DNA of 64,000 nucleotides. Origin: a bacterium EF100-94H03 bin56 (GTDB lineage: Bacteria; Pseudomonadota; Alphaproteobacteria; SP197). Below, piece after piece: positions 26,686 through 35,360 of this stretch. The first letter of the stretch is position 1. Each line of letters begins with the position of its first letter. Both the position numbers and the translations under genes were made by a program. The notes under the pieces are model-generated. The model searched no databases and was not told the DNA's origin. It was given only the letters and a program-made list of their open reading frames with translations. The stretch is taken from positions 62,001 through 126,000 of the forward strand of contig MPMV01000005.1 of assembly GCA_002238685.1 (NCBI GenBank), written 5' to 3'.

Positions 26686-27342
26686 TCAGGCAGGGTCCCG
26701 GTGGCCGTCGAGGGTCGCGATCAGGTTGTCCAGCAAGGGGCCACTGACCGGGCGGGCGTGAACCAGGTCGAAGAGACGACGCGTCGCCGGCATGGTGTCG
26801 AGGATGTCGAGGGTCGTGTCGAAGCCGTAACAGATCCAGACACTGAGGTGGAGATCCAGCAGACTGAGGCGATCGCCCAGATGGTAGGGTCCGTTTGCTT
26901 CCAGCCAGTCCTCGAGAACCTGCCAGCGCTCCGCGGCCATGGCCTGTGAGAGTTTGCGGAAAGCCTCCGTGTCACTGTCTCTCAGCGCCCAGCGCCGGGG
27001 GTAGTAGCAATGCTTGAGTGCGGGCTGGATGTCGTTGGTGAAGTAGAAGAGCTTGGAGAGGAAGATGCCGCGCAACGGGTCTGTCGGCAGCGGCGCCATC
27101 TCCTCGTTTCCGTGCCTGTCCGCCAGCCACAGGCAGATGGCTGCGGCCTCGTGCAGGACTGTGCCCTCCGGAGTCACCAGGGCGGGCACGTATCCTGCGG
27201 GATTGATGGCACGGAACGCTTCGCTGCGGTGCTCCTGGGCCGCAATGTCGACATTGCGCAGTTCGTAGGCGAGCGAGGACTCTTCCAGCACCATCTGGAC
27301 CGCCAGCGACCGGGTCAGGTTGCCACCATGGAGAATGTACAT
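26686..27342 (-). CDS. Glutathione S-transferase family protein
   Basis: A 218-residue GST with an N-terminal thioredoxin-like domain (YILHGGNLTRSLAVQMVLEE, then NPAGYVPALVTPEGTVLHEAAAICLWLAD, giving the cis-Pro and Glu-Ala/Ser glutathione sites) and a helical C-terminal domain (GDRLSLLDLHLSVWI). ATG 27342 has AAGGAA eight bases upstream and sits just after the permease stop, so it is the last gene of the ABC operon; the in-frame start at 27366 would overlap the permease. Its place beside a polyamine-type importer is unexplained. Confidence 0.87.
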   Translation of the reverse strand: MYILHGGNLTRSLAVQMVLEESSLAYELRNVDIAAQEHRSEAFRAINPAGYVPALVTPEGTVLHEAAAICLWLADRHGNEEMAPLPTDPLRGIFLSKLFYFTNDIQPALKHCYYPRRWALRDSDTEAFRKLSQAMAAERWQVLEDWLEANGPYHLGDRLSLLDLHLSVWICYGFDTTLDILDTMPATRRLFDLVHARPVSGPLLDNLIATLDGHRDPA

Positions 27343-27347
27343 GGAGC

Positions 27348-28151
27348 CTATTCCTTTGGTGTCCACGCGCCGAGCAGTTTCGGTAGATCACCAAACCGGG
27401 CCACGAGGCTGAAGATGACGACGGCAAACAGGATGAACATCACGGAAGCGGCAGCGATAATCGGCGAATAGCCGGATCTCAGGCTGGCAAGCAGCTGTAC
27501 CGGCAGGGTGATCGTGGCGTGCTGCCCGAGGAAATACGAGATGATGTACTCGTTCATCGACAGCACGATGACGAAGGCGTAGCCGGCCACCATGTAGGGC
27601 AGCACCATGGGAAAGACGATGGTCGTGAAGATGCGTCGCGAATCCGCTCCCATGGTGCGCGCCGCCTCGAGTATCTCATCATCGATGGATTCAAGGCCCA
27701 GGGAGATCATGACCAGCGGCAGGGTCACCAGAAAGACACCATGGCCGATCATGATGTTCCAGATCTGTCCGACATGGCCGACCTCGACCCAGAAGATCAG
27801 CATGCCAAGCGCCGTGATCACGGGCGGCAGGGCAAAGGGAACGATTCCCGCCAGGAAGAGTGCCTTGGCGTAGAGCACCTTGTGGCGCCACAGGAAATAG
27901 GCGATCGGCAAGGCAATCGAGATGGCGATGATGCCCGCGGTAATGGCAACGATCACGCTTGTGGTCAGTGCCTCCAGCCACTGGTTGGTTTCGAACACCG
28001 CCGGGTACCACTGCAACGAGAGCCCCTTGGGCGGAAAGAACATGAGCTTCTTTGCGTTGAGCGACACGCCCGCAACGATGAGTAGGGGCGCGGCAAGCAT
28101 GCCGAACATGGCAGTGATGAAGGCCGCCTTGCTCCAGCGCACCAGGTTCAT
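27348..28151 (-). CDS. ABC transporter permease, PotC-like
   Basis: A 267-residue inner-membrane permease with six predicted helices and the EAA cytoplasmic loop (EILEAARTMGADSRRIFTTIVFPM region) that docks on the ATPase. The start (VRWSKAAFITAMFGMLAAPL) and the GYSPIIAAASVMFILFAVV end are typical of PotC. It overlaps the PotB-like gene by four bases (ATGA), so the two permease halves are made together. It imports the cargo of the PotD-like binding protein. Confidence 0.9.
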   Translation of the reverse strand: MNLVRWSKAAFITAMFGMLAAPLLIVAGVSLNAKKLMFFPPKGLSLQWYPAVFETNQWLEALTTSVIVAITAGIIAISIALPIAYFLWRHKVLYAKALFLAGIVPFALPPVITALGMLIFWVEVGHVGQIWNIMIGHGVFLVTLPLVMISLGLESIDDEILEAARTMGADSRRIFTTIVFPMVLPYMVAGYAFVIVLSMNEYIISYFLGQHATITLPVQLLASLRSGYSPIIAAASVMFILFAVVIFSLVARFGDLPKLLGAWTPKE

Positions 28152-29056
28152 GTCTGTCCTACCGGATCACCACGGCGCAGTCTGACCGTGATCAGGCTGA
28201 GAATGATTGTCACCGCCATGAAGAACATGGAAAGCGCCGCTGCAAACGGAATGTTGCCGCGATTGAGCGCCTGATTGGCGATCAGCTGGGCCATCATCGT
28301 GTCCTCGGGGCGTCCGAGCCAGGTCGGGGTGACAAAGGCGCCCATGGTGAACACGAAGAGCAGCACGAGGGCCGCCATGATCGTCCGGTCGAGCAGGGGC
28401 AGCACGATCGTCAAGAAACTCTTGAACGGCGATGCCCCCATGGTCTGTGCCGCTTCGGTCAGTTCCCGATCGAGCCTGGTGCAGGAGGGAAACAGGATGA
28501 GAACGGCGAACGGAATGTTGAAGAAGCTCAGACCGAAGAGATTGGCCAGATATCCGGGATACCAGGAGCGCGCCCTGTCGATGAGACCGAGCCACTCCAC
28601 AAAGCTTGGCAGACCGCTCGATCGGCTCATCACGACCGACAGGGAGTAGGCGACGATAACCTCGGAGAGTGTCAGGACACACAGCAGGAAGACCAGCGCA
28701 ATGACCTGTGGTCGCCTCCGGAACCGGCTTATGAAGTAGGTGAAGGGGACTGCCGCCATGACTGACAGAATGCTGGCGAGAACGGAAAACTGCACCGAGA
28801 CAAGAAGGTGTGTGGTAAAGAGCGGCGAGAAGAAGCGGGCATAGTGGGTAAATTCGAAACCTGGCTCATAGGTTGATTCCGTCCGTGTGGCGAAACTCAC
28901 CACGAGCATGATGATGAAGGGAATGAGGAAGAAGACGCTCATCATGAACGTCGGGTAGAGACCGATCGGAAAGCGCTTCAGAGGCAGCAGGAACTGCTCC
29001 CTCCAAACCGGTCCGACGGCGTCTTCCTGTCGCCGATTCACGGCGGCATCGCTCAT
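28148..29056 (-). CDS. ABC transporter permease, PotB-like
   Basis: A 302-residue permease with a cytoplasmic N-terminal tail and six transmembrane helices, starting at YPTFMMSVFFLIPFIIMLV. The EAA loop is LTEAAQTMGASPFKSFLTIV. ATG 29056 overlaps the ATPase stop (ATGA) and is preferred to the in-frame start at 29074. With the PotC-like protein it forms the membrane channel of the importer. Confidence 0.9.
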   Translation of the reverse strand: MSDAAVNRRQEDAVGPVWREQFLLPLKRFPIGLYPTFMMSVFFLIPFIIMLVVSFATRTESTYEPGFEFTHYARFFSPLFTTHLLVSVQFSVLASILSVMAAVPFTYFISRFRRRPQVIALVFLLCVLTLSEVIVAYSLSVVMSRSSGLPSFVEWLGLIDRARSWYPGYLANLFGLSFFNIPFAVLILFPSCTRLDRELTEAAQTMGASPFKSFLTIVLPLLDRTIMAALVLLFVFTMGAFVTPTWLGRPEDTMMAQLIANQALNRGNIPFAAALSMFFMAVTIILSLITVRLRRGDPVGQT

Positions 29057-30108
29057 GCCTTGAGGACCACGCAACTTTCAGCCGGCAGCTCGACCTTGAC
29101 CTTCTCGCCCTTGTGAACGTCCGGTCGTTCCTTCGGTGTCGCCATGGCGATGATCTGCAGGCCGTCACATTCGACGAACGTCTCGACGCTGGCACCCACA
29201 TCACGCACGAACGTGACGACGCCGTCGAGCTGATTGGCGCCGTCACGGCTTTCCGGGTACACGTGAACGTCTTCCGGACGAATCGAGACAATGACGCTGG
29301 ATCCTGCGCCAAGCTGGTCCGGCACCCCTTCGGTCCGGCATGGGCGTCCGGCGATGACAACGGTCGAACCGGTGTCCAGACGTGCCTTGATGAGATTGCT
29401 GGTACCGATGAACTCGGCGACAAAGGCGGAAGCCGGGTTGCGGTAGATCTCCAGAGGGGGTCCCATCTGCTGGATGCGCGCCGTCGACATGACCACCACT
29501 TCATCCGACATCGTCATCGCCTCACGCTGGTCGTGGGTGACCACAACGGTCGTGATCGCAAGGCGTTCCTGCAGCATGCGCAACTCGACCTGCATGTCTT
29601 CGCGCAACTTGGCATCGAGCGCCGACAACGGTTCGTCGAGCAGGAACAGTTTCGGCTCCAGGTTGAGGGCCCGGGCGATGGCCACGCGTTGCCTCTGGCC
29701 ACCCGAAAGCTGCGCGATATTTCGATCGGCAACTCCCGGCAGACGCACCAGTTCGAGGAGTTCCTCGGCGCGCCGCCGTCGCGCCGCCTTGCCGACGCCC
29801 CTGATCCTCTGCGAGTAGGTGATGTTTTCACCCACGGAGAGATGGGGGAACAGTGCCAGGGACTGGAACACCATGCCGATGTTCCTGTTGTGGGTCGGCC
29901 TGTCGGTCAGATCCTCATTGTCGAGCATGATGCGTCCCGTCGTCGCCGTTTCGAGACCGGCGATCAGGCGCAGCAGGGTTGTCTTGCCACAGCCGGAGGG
30001 ACCAAGGAATGAGACGAACCGGCCTTCCGGTATCTCGAGGTTGATGTCTGTGACGGCTGTGACGGATCCGAATTTCTTGGAAATGTTGCTGAGTAACAGG
30101 CCACTCAT
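29053..30108 (-). CDS. ABC transporter ATP-binding protein, PotA-like
   Basis: A 351-residue ATPase. Walker A is GPSGCGKTT near residue 37, the signature is LSGGQRQRVAIARA, Walker B is KLFLLDEPLSALDAKLRE, and the switch His is in VVTHDQREAM. A C-terminal TOBE domain (residues 270-350) is present as in PotA and other MOI/CUT1 ATPases. It powers import by the PotBC pair. The gene is 84 bases downstream of the aminotransferase gene on the same strand, which may begin the operon. Confidence 0.93.
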   Translation of the reverse strand: MSGLLLSNISKKFGSVTAVTDINLEIPEGRFVSFLGPSGCGKTTLLRLIAGLETATTGRIMLDNEDLTDRPTHNRNIGMVFQSLALFPHLSVGENITYSQRIRGVGKAARRRRAEELLELVRLPGVADRNIAQLSGGQRQRVAIARALNLEPKLFLLDEPLSALDAKLREDMQVELRMLQERLAITTVVVTHDQREAMTMSDEVVVMSTARIQQMGPPLEIYRNPASAFVAEFIGTSNLIKARLDTGSTVVIAGRPCRTEGVPDQLGAGSSVIVSIRPEDVHVYPESRDGANQLDGVVTFVRDVGASVETFVECDGLQIIAMATPKERPDVHKGEKVKVELPAESCVVLKA

Positions 30109-30192
30109 CAGGATCCATCCCCGGCTGACGTCCCTTGATAAAGCCTGACCGGATTCACCGGATTTGTAAACGCCCTTCGACCGTGACCGCCA

Positions 30193-31491
30193 CTACAGGG
30201 CGGCAAGGGCTGCATCGGCAGCATCGAGAGTCGTGGCGATGTCATCATCGCTCAAGATGGCCGGAACGAACCATGTTCCGCGAAGTGTCACGCGCACCCC
30301 GCGGTCCTGCAGTCCCTGGATGAAGGCTTCGCGCATGGGCGTATCGGTCGCCTTGTAGTCGCGATAGTCGACGAGAGGCGGGGAGTCGGTAAAAACGGTC
30401 GAGAAGATGGCGCCAAGTCCCTGGACGTGAAGCGGAACACCACGTCTTCGGCCGCACTCCGCAAGCCCGGACATGAGCTGCTGGCCGTCGCGCTCCACCT
30501 TGTCGTAGACCGCAGCTCCATCGGCGGCAAGCATGTCAAGAGTGGCGATACCGGCGGCGATGCTTGACGTGATGCCATTGTAGGTGCCGCCGTGAACGGC
30601 GCCCTGGGTGACTCCCGACATGATGGCGCGCCTTCCGGCGACCGCCGCGAGGGGGAAGCCGCTGGCCATCGCCTTGGCAAAGACGGCGACATCGGGGGTC
30701 ACGCGGTATCGCTGTTGGGCGCCTCCCAGGGCCACCCTGAATCCCGTGATGACCTCGTCGAAAATGAGCACTATTCCATGCTGGTCGCACAGGCGCCGCA
30801 ATGCCTCGAGATAACCGGGCAGGGGTTCGATGACGCCACAGTTGCAGGCCACCGGTTCCACGACGATGGCGGCAGTCTCCTCACCGTGGCGGGACAGGGT
30901 CTCCTCAAGCACCGCGATGTCGTTGAAGGGCTGGACAATGAGGTTGTCGCGAATGTTGTCGGGTTGGCCGCTGCTCTGGGCAAGCACTTCCGGGTGGTCG
31001 CGGGGTCCGGCACGGTTGAGTTCGGGAGCCACGCTGGCAAAGATGTTGTCCGCCCATCCGTGGTAGTGGCCTTCGAACTTCACCACCCTGGTACGCCCGG
31101 TGTGGTGGCGGGCAAGGCGCATCGCGATCTGATCCACCTGTGTTCCGGACGTGTCGAACCGCACCAGTTCGGCACAGGGAACGATTTTCCTGATGCGTTG
31201 TGCCAGGGCAATCTCGCCGGCATGGACAGTGGTGAAGGCCTGCCCGGTGTCCAGGGAGGCGCGAACCGCGTCAAGCACTGGTTCGGGACTGTGCCCGAGA
31301 AATGCCGGACCATTGCCGCTGACATAGTCGATGTAGCGGTTGCCGTCGGCATCCCACAGGTAGGGTCCTTCGCCACGCTCGATGGCGAGCGGTACGGGAA
31401 TGGGGTGATAACGGAAGTTGCTCGATACGCCTCCGGCCAGCACCGTGCATGCCTTCCGGTAACGCGCGATCGAGGTATCGTATCGGCCCAT
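30193..31491 (-). CDS. Class III aminotransferase, glutamate-1-semialdehyde aminomutase-like
   Basis: A 432-residue PLP enzyme of the GSA-aminomutase/class III aminotransferase group. The PLP-holding segments are VRFDTSGTQVDQIAMRLARH near 107, IFDEVITGFRVALGG near 242, and the Schiff-base Lys in VFAKAMASGFPLAAVAG near 270. Despite the likeness to HemL, its catabolic context (polyamine-type ABC operon) favours an amino-acid or omega-amine aminotransferase; a true HemL is expected elsewhere. It probably acts on the imported compound or a breakdown product. Confidence 0.86.
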   Translation of the reverse strand: MGRYDTSIARYRKACTVLAGGVSSNFRYHPIPVPLAIERGEGPYLWDADGNRYIDYVSGNGPAFLGHSPEPVLDAVRASLDTGQAFTTVHAGEIALAQRIRKIVPCAELVRFDTSGTQVDQIAMRLARHHTGRTRVVKFEGHYHGWADNIFASVAPELNRAGPRDHPEVLAQSSGQPDNIRDNLIVQPFNDIAVLEETLSRHGEETAAIVVEPVACNCGVIEPLPGYLEALRRLCDQHGIVLIFDEVITGFRVALGGAQQRYRVTPDVAVFAKAMASGFPLAAVAGRRAIMSGVTQGAVHGGTYNGITSSIAAGIATLDMLAADGAAVYDKVERDGQQLMSGLAECGRRRGVPLHVQGLGAIFSTVFTDSPPLVDYRDYKATDTPMREAFIQGLQDRGVRVTLRGTWFVPAILSDDDIATTLDAADAALAAL

Positions 31492-31745
31492 GTCGATCTC
31501 CTCGCGATGCCCCGTGCGTTCCAGTCCTTGCAGACGGTGGACGGGAAGCGCGACACGCCTCTCCCGGCCCTCTCGAGGCAGTGTGTTTGCAGCAGGCCAG
31601 TTCGTGCGTCAAGCGAAGCAACGACGGGGCGTTCATCGTGTCGGCCGCTCTGCGGATGCCGAACCATGACTTCTCAATGAGTTCGCAGAGTCGGCACAGG
31701 TCCATCCCGCGGGATGGGATGTTCTGGCTGAGGGGCGGGACTCGC

Positions 31746-32042
31746 TCACGGCCTGACCCCGCAGCGGGCATCGTCCAGGATCACCTCCCAGCGGGCCACA
31801 TCTTGGACACCGGATGAGGATGCGGTCGCAGCAGGGTGCCACGTGGGCCGGCACCGGTCGACATCAGCCCCCACCTTCGATGGCAACCATGGAACAATCG
31901 GGATGGTGGCACGCAGCAATTCATCCCTGTTGGCGAAGAGGTTACGGACGGTCTGGCGTGTGACGCCAGCCTCTCCGGCGACGTCGTTCATCGTCACAAG
32001 CTTCAGGCCTGGCGCGAAAACATCCGGAATGCAGCGTAGCAT
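31746..32042 (-). pseudogene. Truncated TetR-family regulator (DNA-binding domain only)
   Basis: A 98-residue frame whose N-terminal half is a recognisable TetR helix-turn-helix: VTMNDVAGEAGVTRQTV followed by NLFANRDELLRATI. The rest (HPAATASSSGVQDVARWEV and beyond) is not a TetR ligand-binding domain, and the length is half the usual 190-210 residues, so this is a remnant or a stand-alone DNA-binding domain. It points away from the IorA gene, the normal place for that operon's repressor. The 254 bases beyond it (31492-31745) hold nothing I recognise. Confidence 0.65.
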
Positions 32043-32107
32043 GTGAAAATCAGGAACCGGGCGCGGTGCTCGTGCTGTAGGCCATTCGAACAACCAGGGA
32101 GTCGGCG

Positions 32108-32575
32108 ATGCGAACGAACTTGAGAGTCAACGGCCGCATTGTCGATGTCGATGTTCCCGACGGCATGCCACTGCTGTGGGTTCTGCGTGACGAACTGAAG
32201 CTGACCGGTACCAAGTACGGCTGCGGGGTGGCTTCCTGTGGAGCGTGTACGGTGCACGTGGATGGTGTTCCTGTCCGGTCCTGCGTGACGCTGCCCGAGG
32301 ATGTCGAGGGCACTGAGGTCACGACCATCGAAGGGCTCGCCACGAGGCAAGGACGCGCCGTGCAGCAGGCTTGGGCCGAACTCAATGTTGTGCAATGCGG
32401 CTATTGCCAGTCGGGACAGATCATGTCGGCGGCGGGTCTCCTTGCGGAGAACGACCAACCGGATACTGACGGGATCGACGAATTCATGGCCGGAAATGTG
32501 TGCCGCTGCGCCACCTACCAGAGAATCCGGGCGGCTGTGGCGCGTGCCGCCGAACTCCTGGAGGACGACAGCTGA
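32108..32575 (+). CDS. Isoquinoline 1-oxidoreductase-type alpha subunit, [2Fe-2S] protein
   Basis: A 155-residue small iron-sulfur subunit of the xanthine dehydrogenase/aldehyde oxidase family. The plant-ferredoxin-type cluster is held by CGVASCGACTVHVDG and a following Cys (RSC), and the second cluster by CGYCQSGQIM and CRCATYQRI, all eight ligands being visible. It carries electrons from the Mo site to a membrane or soluble acceptor. AGGGAG precedes the ATG. Its stop overlaps the start of the large subunit by one base (TGATG). No FAD subunit is encoded, as in IorAB-type enzymes. Confidence 0.93.
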   Translation: MRTNLRVNGRIVDVDVPDGMPLLWVLRDELKLTGTKYGCGVASCGACTVHVDGVPVRSCVTLPEDVEGTEVTTIEGLATRQGRAVQQAWAELNVVQCGYCQSGQIMSAAGLLAENDQPDTDGIDEFMAGNVCRCATYQRIRAAVARAAELLEDDS

Positions 32576-34749
32576 TGACCGTGACCCTCTCTCGCCGGAA
32601 TCTCCTCCATGCGGCCTCTGCCGTGGCGCTCGTGGTGGGTTTCTCGCCACGCGGCGCGCTGGCGGTCACGCCAACCGATGGTGGCCACTTCAACCCCTTC
32701 GTGAAGATTGATGCGGACGGCCGTGTTACCGCAGTCGTCAAGCACTTCGAGATGGGGCAGGGAACGAGTACCGGCCTTCCTACCCTGATAGCGGAGGAAC
32801 TTGGTGTCGACCTTGACACTGTGGCCGTCGAGTTTGCTCCCTCCGATGCCAGACGCTACGCCAATCTTCGCTTTCGCACGCAGGGGACGGGGGCATCGAC
32901 CTCGATGGCCAACTCCTACCTGCAGTACAGGCAGGCAGGCGCTGCCGCGAGGGAGATGTTGCTCGCCGCCGCCGCTCAAGAGTGGAATGCCGATCCGTCA
33001 ACGCTGTTTCTGTCGAGGGGCATGATCGCCGGTGCCGGGCGCAGCGAACCCATTTCCCGGTTCGTTGGCGCGGCCGCGGCCATGAAGGTGCCGGAAAGGC
33101 CGACGCTGAAGAATCCCGGTACGTTCACGTTGATCGGCAATCCGCAGACATCGCGACGGGACAACGGACCCAAGATTGACGGATCGGTCCGGTTCGCCAT
33201 GGATGTGCAGCTGGAAAACCAGCTTGTCGCTGTCGTCAGGCGCAGTCCCCGCTTCGGGGGAACGGTGGTGTCCATGGATGCTTCGGCGGCCGGTGACGTG
33301 CCGGGTTTCGTCAATGCCGCTACCCTGCCGTCCAATGCCGGGGTCGTTGTCTACGCCCGTGACACCTGGTCGGCATTCCAGGCCCGCGAGGCGGTTGCCG
33401 TTGAGTGGAGTTTCACGAACGCCGAGAGCCGCAGTTCCGCCGAGATCAGGTCGACACTTCTAGGTGCGGTCAATGCGCCACCCGAATTTGTCGTCAGGGA
33501 AGGCCCGGGGATGGACACAGCCGCGGCCGCTCTCGGTCGCTCCGTGCAGACCGTCGAGGCCGAGTTCTTTCTTCCCTGGCTCTGTCATGCGCCCATGGAA
33601 CCCTTGACATGCACCATCGAGCCGACAGCGGACGGGGTCACGCTCCATGACGGATGCCAGTCCCCGTCCAGTGCACACCGGGCGCTCGCGGCGGTTCTCG
33701 GACTGCCAATGGGGAGCATCCGGATCAATACACTCTATGCCGGCGGTTCGTTCGGACGCCGTGCCACCATGACGGCGGACTACATCGTCGAGGCCGCGCA
33801 GGCCTTCGTCATGACCGACCGCACCCGGCCGGTCAAGCTCGTCTGGTCACGCGAGGACGACCTTGCAGGCGGCGCCTATCGGCCGGCTGTGGCCCACAGG
33901 GTGCGCGTTGGTCTCGATGGAAACGGAGACATCCTCGCCTGGGACCATCGGATAGCCGGCAAGTCCATCTTCAAGGGATCATCGTTCGAGCAGTGGGTTG
34001 TCAGGAATGGTGTCGATCACTCCTCCGTAGAAGGTGTGCCCGACACGCTCTACCGCATACCGGGGATGTTCGTCGGCCTGACCGATCTTGAGTCGCCAAT
34101 CACCGTGAGCTGGTGGCGTTCGGTTGGTCACAGCCATACCGCCTTCGTCATGGAATCCATGATGGACATGGCGGCCAAGGCCGCTGGACGTGACCCTGTG
34201 TCCTGGCGGCTTGATCATCTCCGGGATGGCTCGTCGGACCAACGGCGCCTTGCCGATGTTCTGCGGCTGGCCGCAAGGGAGTCGGGCTGGGACCGGCCAA
34301 CTGAACCTGGGCGGGCACGCGGTGTTGCCGCTCACAAGTCCTTCGGCACGTATGTCGCGCAGGTGGTCGAGGTCTCGCGCGACGCAGCCGGAGCGACAGC
34401 GATCGAAAGGATCACTTGTGCCGTAGACTGCGGCCTGGCGGTCAATCCCGATGTCGTCAAGGCACAGATGGAAGGCGGTATCGGCTACGGTATCGGCCAC
34501 GTGATGCGAAACGAGATCACATTCGACCAGGGCGAGGTCGTCGAGTGGAACTTTCCCGATTACGAACCCTTGCGGATATCCGACATCGACCGCATCGATG
34601 TCCACATCATGCAGTCGTCAGCGCCGCCGACCGGGGTTGGGGAACCCGGTGTGCCACCGGCCGGTCCGGCACTGGCCAATGCCATTGCCGTCGACGGCCC
34701 GCGGGTGACCATGCTGCCCGTGGCGCACAATGGTGTCCGCTTCGCCTGA
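32575..34749 (+). CDS. Molybdopterin-binding large subunit, IorB/aldehyde dehydrogenase type
   Basis: A 724-residue Mo-cofactor subunit of the xanthine dehydrogenase superfamily. A twin-arginine signal (SRRNLLHAASAVALVVGF) opens the protein, so the complex is exported folded to the periplasm as for IorB-like enzymes. Mo-cofactor segments include KHFEMGQGTSTGLPTLIAEE near 40, the central GGSFGRRATMTADYIVEAA, and the C-terminal PPTGVGEPGVPPAGPALANA holding the catalytic Glu. ATG 32575 overlaps the small-subunit stop; the longer upstream frame is a shadow. It hydroxylates an N-heterocycle or aldehyde; the substrate is unknown. Confidence 0.92.
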   Translation: MTVTLSRRNLLHAASAVALVVGFSPRGALAVTPTDGGHFNPFVKIDADGRVTAVVKHFEMGQGTSTGLPTLIAEELGVDLDTVAVEFAPSDARRYANLRFRTQGTGASTSMANSYLQYRQAGAAAREMLLAAAAQEWNADPSTLFLSRGMIAGAGRSEPISRFVGAAAAMKVPERPTLKNPGTFTLIGNPQTSRRDNGPKIDGSVRFAMDVQLENQLVAVVRRSPRFGGTVVSMDASAAGDVPGFVNAATLPSNAGVVVYARDTWSAFQAREAVAVEWSFTNAESRSSAEIRSTLLGAVNAPPEFVVREGPGMDTAAAALGRSVQTVEAEFFLPWLCHAPMEPLTCTIEPTADGVTLHDGCQSPSSAHRALAAVLGLPMGSIRINTLYAGGSFGRRATMTADYIVEAAQAFVMTDRTRPVKLVWSREDDLAGGAYRPAVAHRVRVGLDGNGDILAWDHRIAGKSIFKGSSFEQWVVRNGVDHSSVEGVPDTLYRIPGMFVGLTDLESPITVSWWRSVGHSHTAFVMESMMDMAAKAAGRDPVSWRLDHLRDGSSDQRRLADVLRLAARESGWDRPTEPGRARGVAAHKSFGTYVAQVVEVSRDAAGATAIERITCAVDCGLAVNPDVVKAQMEGGIGYGIGHVMRNEITFDQGEVVEWNFPDYEPLRISDIDRIDVHIMQSSAPPTGVGEPGVPPAGPALANAIAVDGPRVTMLPVAHNGVRFA

Positions 34750-34811
34750 ACCGGTCCGGGGCGGAGTTGTTTCGCCATGTCAATGGTGGAAGCGTCCGTT
34801 GCCCTGCGGTT

Positions 34812-35228
34812 TCATGGAAGCAGGCGCTTGATGACACCGCTCGATGTAAGACAGGTCCTTTCGCCGACAACGACGTCGCAGGAAACGAAGCTGAACTGCC
34901 GGGTGCGGCGGACCACCCTGGTCCGGGTCTCGAGGAAATCGCCGATCTTCGCCCCCGCCACGAAGTTGCTGGTGGCGCTCACAGTAATGGCGCCTTCAGC
35001 GGCATCGTGCCAACGCGAGTTCATGCAAAGCGCGGCATCGGCCATGGTCATCATGACACCTCCGTGAACCCACCCGTACTCGTTGGCATGGCGCTCGTCG
35101 GCAAGCACACCGACCTCGATGCGGCCGCTGCCCATGTCGTTGTACCAGTGCACACCGATGATACCCTCGAAGGGATCATCCGGTTCGACCGCGACAAACC
35201 CATCCGGAATCTCCGTCGGTATGTCCAT
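34812..35228 (-). CDS. PaaI-family hotdog thioesterase
   Basis: A 138-residue hotdog-fold protein. HANEYGWVHGGVMMTMADAALCM is the central helix with the HGG motif and downstream Asp used for thioester hydrolysis, and the C-terminal strands (FLETRTRVVRRTRQFSFVSC) match the PaaI/YbgC group. The start at ATG 35228 (MDIPTEIPDGF) is preferred to the in-frame start at 35285. It lies between and opposite to the IorB and acyl-CoA dehydrogenase genes. It probably releases CoA from aberrant or aromatic acyl-CoAs. Confidence 0.85.
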   Translation of the reverse strand: MDIPTEIPDGFVAVEPDDPFEGIIGVHWYNDMGSGRIEVGVLADERHANEYGWVHGGVMMTMADAALCMNSRWHDAAEGAITVSATSNFVAGAKIGDFLETRTRVVRRTRQFSFVSCDVVVGERTCLTSSGVIKRLLP

Positions 35229-35360
35229 CGCCTGCTCACGCGCCGCCACGTGCACTCTTTGCCGGAAACAGGCAGCCGCGGTCAAGGATTCGCCACGTTC
35301 GGGATTGGCGAAGGTCCGGTCACGGGGTTAGGGTCGTGGCGCCTCCCGCAGGATGCCGAT

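Noticed and set aside
34416-35360. Upstream extension of the acyl-CoA dehydrogenase frame
   Set aside because: It overlaps IorB and the thioesterase genes in other frames and shows no domain; high GC keeps stops rare.
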